From the IMG/VR virus record IMGVR_UViG_3300031576_000011, positions 1 to 64,000 of that record: a DNA stretch of 64,000 bases. One strand, written 5' to 3'. The position numbers were made by a program, and so were the translations under genes. The DNA comes from a virus. Below the pieces are notes generated by a model. It saw nothing but the letters and a program-made list of their open reading frames with translations. It ran no database searches and was not told the origin of the DNA. Shown here piece by piece: positions 57,279-61,870 of this stretch (within the stretch, counting starts at the first letter, position 1; every line of letters starts with the position of its first letter).

Positions 57279-58917
57279 CTCCTCGCGGATCTTTCACGTT
57301 CCTCGGGTTCGACGGCTCGCGACTCGTAGACGTCCCTGGGTCTGGGCGGCTCGCGGTCGATTCGCGTTCCTGTCACCTTCCGGCTCGCGGGCTCCTTCCG
57401 TGCCTCCGGTACATCGGCTCGCGCTGAAGGTCCGTGCCTGTGCATCGACGGCTCGCGTGGCGTCCACGTTCCTCTCGCTCACCGGCTCGCGCGCTCCGGT
57501 CGTTCCTCTCTTCGGACGGCTCGCGAACCCTTCTCGTGCCGGTCTTCACACGGCTCGCAGGCTATCAGCGTTCCGGTTCATCTTCGGCTCGCTCGCCAGA
57601 TACGGTCCGTACCTCAAACGGCTCGCGCAACTCATACGTCCCTTACCTGCACCGGCTCGCGCCTGCGTCACGTTTCTCGGAGGGTGCGGCTCGCGTGCTC
57701 GGCTCGTGCCTCACGGTTCTCGACTCGCGCACCTCGTACGTCCCGTGGTTTCAGAGGCCCGCGACCTCGGTTCGTTCCGGTTCCTGGACGGCTCGCGCCC
57801 TTCTGGCGTCCCTCCCAGTCCTCGGCTCGCGCCGATTCTCCGTCTCGCCGGTAGTGCGGCTCGCGAACGCTTTCCGATCCTGGCCTGCCACGGCTCGCTG
57901 GCTTCCATCGATCCGATGGAGATGCGGCTCGCTCTGTCCGTACGTGCCTCGATTCCGACGGCTCGCTTCCCTTCAACGCTCCTTCCGGTGCGCGGCTCGC
58001 GCCCCCTTTCCGTTCCGAGTCCACTACGGCTCGCGCTTTGTCAACGTACCGAGATACCTTCAGCTCGCGGACGATCTCCGTTCCGGAGCGAATCCGGCTC
58101 GCTACTTCCGTACGTTCCTCGCCTCGCTCGGCTCGCGGCCTCCATGCGTTCCTTGACTCGAACGGCTCGCGCTTCCCACCACGTGCCCACTGTTATACGG
58201 CTCGCGTCGCTCCCACGACTCTCTTGTCGTTCGGCTCGCTCGGGAGTTCTCGTTCCTGCCGTCCCGCGGCTCGCTGGCAACTCACGTTCCTCGCCCATTC
58301 CGGCTCGCTGCGCCGCCTCGTCCCGGTCGTACCACGGCTCGCTTCTCTTGGACGGACCTTGGCCAGCACGGCTCGCGATCAATCAGCGCTCCTCAACTTC
58401 TTCGGCTCGCCCATCTTCCACGTGCCGAACCCTGTCGGCTCGCTCCTTCTCTTCGTGCCTCCCGTCGCACGGCCCGCGATCCTTGGTCGCCCCTCTCGTA
58501 CTGCGGCTCGCGCAGATCTGGCGTTCCTCGACCCTTGCGGCTCGCTCCTGATCCACGTACCGAGTTTCCTCCGGCTCGCGTCTAGCGAGCGTGCCTCCTT
58601 CCTCGCGGCTCGCGCACCTTCCACGTTCCGAGCGATCCCTGGCTCGCGACTCATAGACGTCCCTGGGTGTGGGCGGCTCGCGATGGTCGCACGTTCCTGC
58701 CGCATGACGGCTCGCTCCCGCTCGACGTTCCGGTGGCTCATCGGCTCGCGTCCATTTTGCGGATCTGCATGACCTCGGCTCGCTACTGGTCGGCGTGCCT
58801 AGTACCGGGCGGCTCGCGAGCGGTCCACGTTCCTTGGACAACACGGCTCGCGATCGGTTCACGTTCCTGAACGCTCTCGGCTCGCGGTAAGAGGACGGGC
58901 CGACCACGGAACGGCTA
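57279..58917 (-). repeat. TIGR-like array: about 48 units, 34-bp period, two spacers per unit
   Basis: On the plus strand each unit reads CGGCTCGC-K, 9 variable bases, CGTNCC-K, 9 variable bases (K is G or T). Block 1 is exact in 42 of 47 regular units, block 2 (CGTNCC) in about 35. Of 46 steps between block-1 starts (57313 to 58878), 43 are exactly 34 bp, the others 33 or 35. The 9-base segments differ in nearly every unit. The edge units at 57279 and 58912 are degenerate, and the latter contains the stop codon of the HNH gene. Read on the minus strand, like the adjacent genes, a unit is MGGNACG-N9-MGCGAGCCG-N9. Blocks can pair as GG/CC and CG/CG around mismatches, reminiscent of box C/D guide RNAs. 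Two short spacers per unit next to a Nop-domain gene match TIGR arrays. Processing into guide RNAs is inferred. Confidence 0.88.
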
Positions 58918-59610
58918 GTCCTTCGTCTCCTTGCGCGACCCGATCCATCTCGCCCCCTTGACCAGGTTGCATCGAAGGTGCGACGTCGCGCAGTTCTTCT
59001 TCGTGTGCGACCCGCCACGAGCAAGCGGCACGACGTGATCCAGCGAGAACGACATCGGATGCCTCCCGGCTGGCCATTGCGCGAACCGCCCGCAGAGATG
59101 GCATCGTCGTCCGTCGCGCAGGTAGACCTGGCGGGCGTCGACCTTCTCGGTGCGACTTCCGCGCATCTTGGCGCGCCGCCGATGCTGCTTCTCGGCTCCG
59201 CGTGCGCGAACCCGTTCAGGATTCTTCGCTCGATTCTCTCGATGCCACCGGTTGACCATGAGCCTATAGCGCTCGTAGTTCGCCGAGATCCATGCCAGAA
59301 TGTTTTCGCGGATCCTGGTTCGGTTGGCCTTTCGATATCGCGCAGCGTTGGCGCGAGCCCTCTCCATGTTCTCCTGCCACCAGCGTTTCGCGTACGCTCG
59401 GCATCGGTACCTGAACTTGGCGTCGCTCCGGTACTTGGATCGTCTCTCTGCGTTGTACCTGTCCTTATTCCTGGCGTAGAACCGTCGCTCGAGTCTGCGC
59501 CACTGCTTCGGGTTCTTCGACTTCCAGAGTTCGTGGTAGCAGGTACCACACCGCTCGTGGGCGTGGATCTTCCTGATTCGTCCACACTCGCAGCAGCGCC
59601 TCGTTCTCAC
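58915..59610 (-). CDS. Zinc-finger HNH nuclease coupled to the Tas-like gene
   Basis: The 231-aa protein starts with GTG overlapping the stop of the Tas-like gene (GTGA). Residues about 5-25 form a zinc finger (CCECGRIRKIHAHERCGTC). A long basic helical region with Y/N/R repeats follows (KNPKQWRRLERRFYARNKDR and similar), likely to bind nucleic acid. The C-terminal HNH domain has CHLCGRF, SLDHVVPLARGG with the catalytic histidine, then N and C of NCATSHLRCNLVKG. Its stop codon is already inside the first array unit. It could be the cleavage subunit of the array system acting in trans; the same domain layout also occurs in free homing nucleases, which is the main alternative. Confidence 0.85.
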   Translation of the reverse strand: MRTRRCCECGRIRKIHAHERCGTCYHELWKSKNPKQWRRLERRFYARNKDRYNAERRSKYRSDAKFRYRCRAYAKRWWQENMERARANAARYRKANRTRIRENILAWISANYERYRLMVNRWHRENRAKNPERVRARGAEKQHRRRAKMRGSRTEKVDARQVYLRDGRRCHLCGRFAQWPAGRHPMSFSLDHVVPLARGGSHTKKNCATSHLRCNLVKGARWIGSRKETKD

Positions 59611-60809
59611 GCAGAAGCCTCGCGGTCCATGAGGGGCGGGATCGGGGTCTGGTGTCCGAGGTGGTCGATCGCGTACGGGGCTGGAGCCGGGAGCCCCTCG
59701 AGCTCGCGCCAGACCTTCCAGACCGTTCCGCCGAACACCTTGGCGAGCCACCGCCGCGCCTGCGCGTCGATGTGCCCCTTCCTCCACCCGAGGCGTACGG
59801 ACCCGCCGGGGAGGTCGCGCCTCAGCCTGGCGAGGACGGCGCCCGTGACCATGCGTCCGGCCTCGAGGCCGGCGGTCGGCTCGATGAGCAGGCGGCCGAG
59901 CAGCCGCGGATCCGGCTGGTCGAGGCGCTCGAACATCGGCTCGCGCTTGGCGAGGCGCTCCTTCGTCTGGCGGTACAGGTCGTAGTACGCCCCGCCGGCG
60001 AGCACGAGGACGCTCGAGCACTTCCAGCTGTGGACCTTGAGGACCGGGGACCAGTTGCCCCGGACCCCCTTCTCGCGCCGCTGGATCGTCCCGTCCGGCC
60101 GCAGGCCCAGCCCGCAGTACGTCCACCACTTGCTGACCGTCGCCCAGGTGGCGATCCCGTCCGTCTCCTCGTACCAGCCCTTGGCCAGCGGCTCGTCGGT
60201 GCCGCCCCCATCGCCCTCCCCGTCCTCCTTCTCCCACGGCTTCATCCCGGGCTGCGCCGCGTGCAGTTCGCGCAGCATGACCTTCTTCCCCTGCCGCTCG
60301 AGCGCCTTGGCCTCGGACTCGTCGCGGAGCGCGTGGTAGTGGGGCCCGCCCGCGTAGGCAAGGAACCCGCCGAGGACGATCGGGCCTGCGCCCCGCACGC
60401 GCGAGAGCCAGGTCGTCCAGATCGGGTGGTCGAGGACGATCCGACTGATCGCCGCCTTGAGCTCCGCCTCGATGCGCTCGACGCGCGCGCCGAGGTAGTC
60501 GTGGAACGCCTCGGCCTTCTCCTGGGGCATGCCCGCGTCACGCTTCAGGCCCCCGATCCGGTTGCCGATCCCGATGCGGGTCGCCTGGATCTGGTAGTAC
60601 GTGTCGACGTAGAGCCGGAGCTCCGCGAGCAGCGCGCGCTTGGCGTCGCCACCCTGGACCGTGGCCCAGGTCTGTGGGATCGGCGGCGTCGCGTCCCGCG
60701 CGTCGACTTTGGAGATGCCGAGCAGCTCCTCGACCTCGCGCTTGCGACGCACGGCCTTCTTCTTCGTGGGCGTCGTGCCCAGCTTCGTCTTCGTCCCGAT
60801 GCCTCCCAT
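59607..60809 (-). CDS. Tas-like Nop-domain protein (RNA-guided DNA binding)
   Basis: The 400-aa protein starts at an ATG with AGGAG 7 bases upstream. Residues 1-40 are basic and lysine-rich (KKKAVRRKREVEELLG). Residues about 55-125 form a coiled coil, as in Nop proteins. Then comes the IS110/Nop-like domain: LSRVRGAGPIVLGGFLAY (135-152), SKWWTYCGLGL (226-236), an AYYDLYRQTKERLAKRE helix (274-290), and RKGHIDAQARRWLAKVFGG with a WRELEGLPAPAPY tail (343-379), ending in HLGH. A charged insert lies at about 160-215. No RuvC-like DEDD domain or other nuclease is present, so it is not a transposase. It resembles the nuclease-less form of TIGR-associated (Tas) proteins. An array of guide-like units follows two genes downstream in the same direction. 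Confidence 0.85.
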   Translation of the reverse strand: MGGIGTKTKLGTTPTKKKAVRRKREVEELLGISKVDARDATPPIPQTWATVQGGDAKRALLAELRLYVDTYYQIQATRIGIGNRIGGLKRDAGMPQEKAEAFHDYLGARVERIEAELKAAISRIVLDHPIWTTWLSRVRGAGPIVLGGFLAYAGGPHYHALRDESEAKALERQGKKVMLRELHAAQPGMKPWEKEDGEGDGGGTDEPLAKGWYEETDGIATWATVSKWWTYCGLGLRPDGTIQRREKGVRGNWSPVLKVHSWKCSSVLVLAGGAYYDLYRQTKERLAKREPMFERLDQPDPRLLGRLLIEPTAGLEAGRMVTGAVLARLRRDLPGGSVRLGWRKGHIDAQARRWLAKVFGGTVWKVWRELEGLPAPAPYAIDHLGHQTPIPPLMDREASA

Positions 60810-60822
60810 GTCGTACTCCTCT

Positions 60823-60837
60823 GCCGCCTGTGGCGGC
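60823..60837 (-). promoter_or_regulatory. Hairpin before the Tas-like gene
   Basis: A perfect inverted repeat GCCGCC-ACA-GGCGGC (minus strand) ends a few bases before the AGGAG ribosome site of the Tas-like gene. A stem there could influence initiation or end transcripts from upstream; no U-run follows, so it is not a classical terminator. Confidence 0.4.
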
Positions 60838-60978
60838 GTTCTGTGTCCTGGCCAGGGTCCGGGGTTGACCGCGAGGTCCCTTCCTTCGCGCGCCTGGCCT
60901 CGCGCGAGCTCGGCGACGGTCGGTGTGGCCGGAGCCGTCAGGCAGTCGTTGACGCGCACTCCCGGCGCACGCGCGGGG

Positions 60979-61731
60979 CTAGTTCAGGGTCACCAGCCCG
61001 TCGAAGAACTTCCCGATGTGCGTCCCCACCTGCAGCGCCCGCTCCGGCGGGAGCCCGCGGGCCGCGCGCGTGCAGGCGTTGTTCAGCCCCCACAGCGTGC
61101 GGGGCCGCACGTCCGTCCACGTCTCCTCCGGCGCGAAGTAGGTCTGGGCGACGCTCTTCAGCCTGCGGAGCGGGATCACCCCCTGGCGGAAGGCGTCGAA
61201 GAGCGTGGCCCGCGCCTCGAGGTCCGTGAGCGGCCACGCCTTCATGCGGTCGATCCGGATCGTCTGCTCCGCCGAGACCTTGGCGACCCGGTTCATCGCC
61301 AGCTCGCACTGGACCTCCGCGTCGAAGCCCGCGGTGTGCTTGCGGCGCAGCACGAGCACGTCGCCCGCGAAGGCCATGTTGTCGCAGACGAAGACGCGCC
61401 GGCCCACGACCAGGCTCACCGAGAACGCCTGGTCGTTCGCGCTCCGCACCCCGATCATGAGGCCGCTCTCGTCGTCGGTGGTGAGCCGCGCGTCCCCGCC
61501 AGCCCCGACCCGCTCGAAGTCGAGGATCCCGAAGAGCCGGGAGCCCTCCTTCTTCACGCCGAACTTCTGGGCCTTCAGGACGAGGCCCCGGCGCTCGGCC
61601 GCCTGCTGCAGGCGGTCGATCAGGACGGCGTGCGGCACCGGCGTGTGCCGGGGCCCCATGGATTCCGGGGGCGGCAGCGCCGCGAGATCCTCGCGCCGGA
61701 TCACGGTCGAACCCTTCATGAGCACCAGCAT
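60979..61731 (-). CDS. DUF932 protein, 250 aa
   Basis: The protein carries the DUF932 pattern found in phages and plasmids: FGILDFERVGAGGDARLTTDDESGLMIGVRSANDQAFSVSLVVGRRVFVCDNMAFAG, in part GVRSANDQAFSVSLVVG and VFVCDNMAFAG, then FDAFRQGVIPLRRL and TLWGLNNACTRAARG. The start at 61731 has AGGAG 6 bases upstream, better than upstream in-frame ATGs. DUF932 proteins are linked to DNA metabolism and often encoded near defence or anti-defence genes, but their action is unknown. Confidence 0.85.
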   Translation of the reverse strand: MLVLMKGSTVIRREDLAALPPPESMGPRHTPVPHAVLIDRLQQAAERRGLVLKAQKFGVKKEGSRLFGILDFERVGAGGDARLTTDDESGLMIGVRSANDQAFSVSLVVGRRVFVCDNMAFAGDVLVLRRKHTAGFDAEVQCELAMNRVAKVSAEQTIRIDRMKAWPLTDLEARATLFDAFRQGVIPLRRLKSVAQTYFAPEETWTDVRPRTLWGLNNACTRAARGLPPERALQVGTHIGKFFDGLVTLN

Positions 61732-61870
61732 CCGCGTCTCCTCTGGGCCGAAGCCCTTGGGCCACCGGACCATCCGGTTGCCATCGATCGGACCATCGCA
61801 AACGACGGTCCTTGCCGACGCCCGGGACGCTGGCGGCACACGCCGCTACTTACGCCAGAGCGATCACGAA

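Noticed and set aside
57046-58772. Array as coding sequence (long open frames run through it on both strands)
   Set aside because: The 34-bp period is not a multiple of three, so any frame rotates through the repeat. The open frames are a side effect of few stop codons in the conserved blocks and high GC.
57313-58886. Array as tandem recombinase sites (34 bp like loxP)
   Set aside because: There are no 13-bp inverted arms, and the variable segments differ in almost every unit, unlike recombinase sites.
57279-58917. Array as a CRISPR array
   Set aside because: CRISPR spacers are about 26-50 bp between identical repeats. Here two different short blocks alternate with two 9-bp segments, and no cas gene is present.
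59607-60809. Nop-domain gene as an IS110 transposase
   Set aside because: The N-terminal DEDD RuvC-like domain is absent, the coiled coil takes its place, and no element ends were seen.
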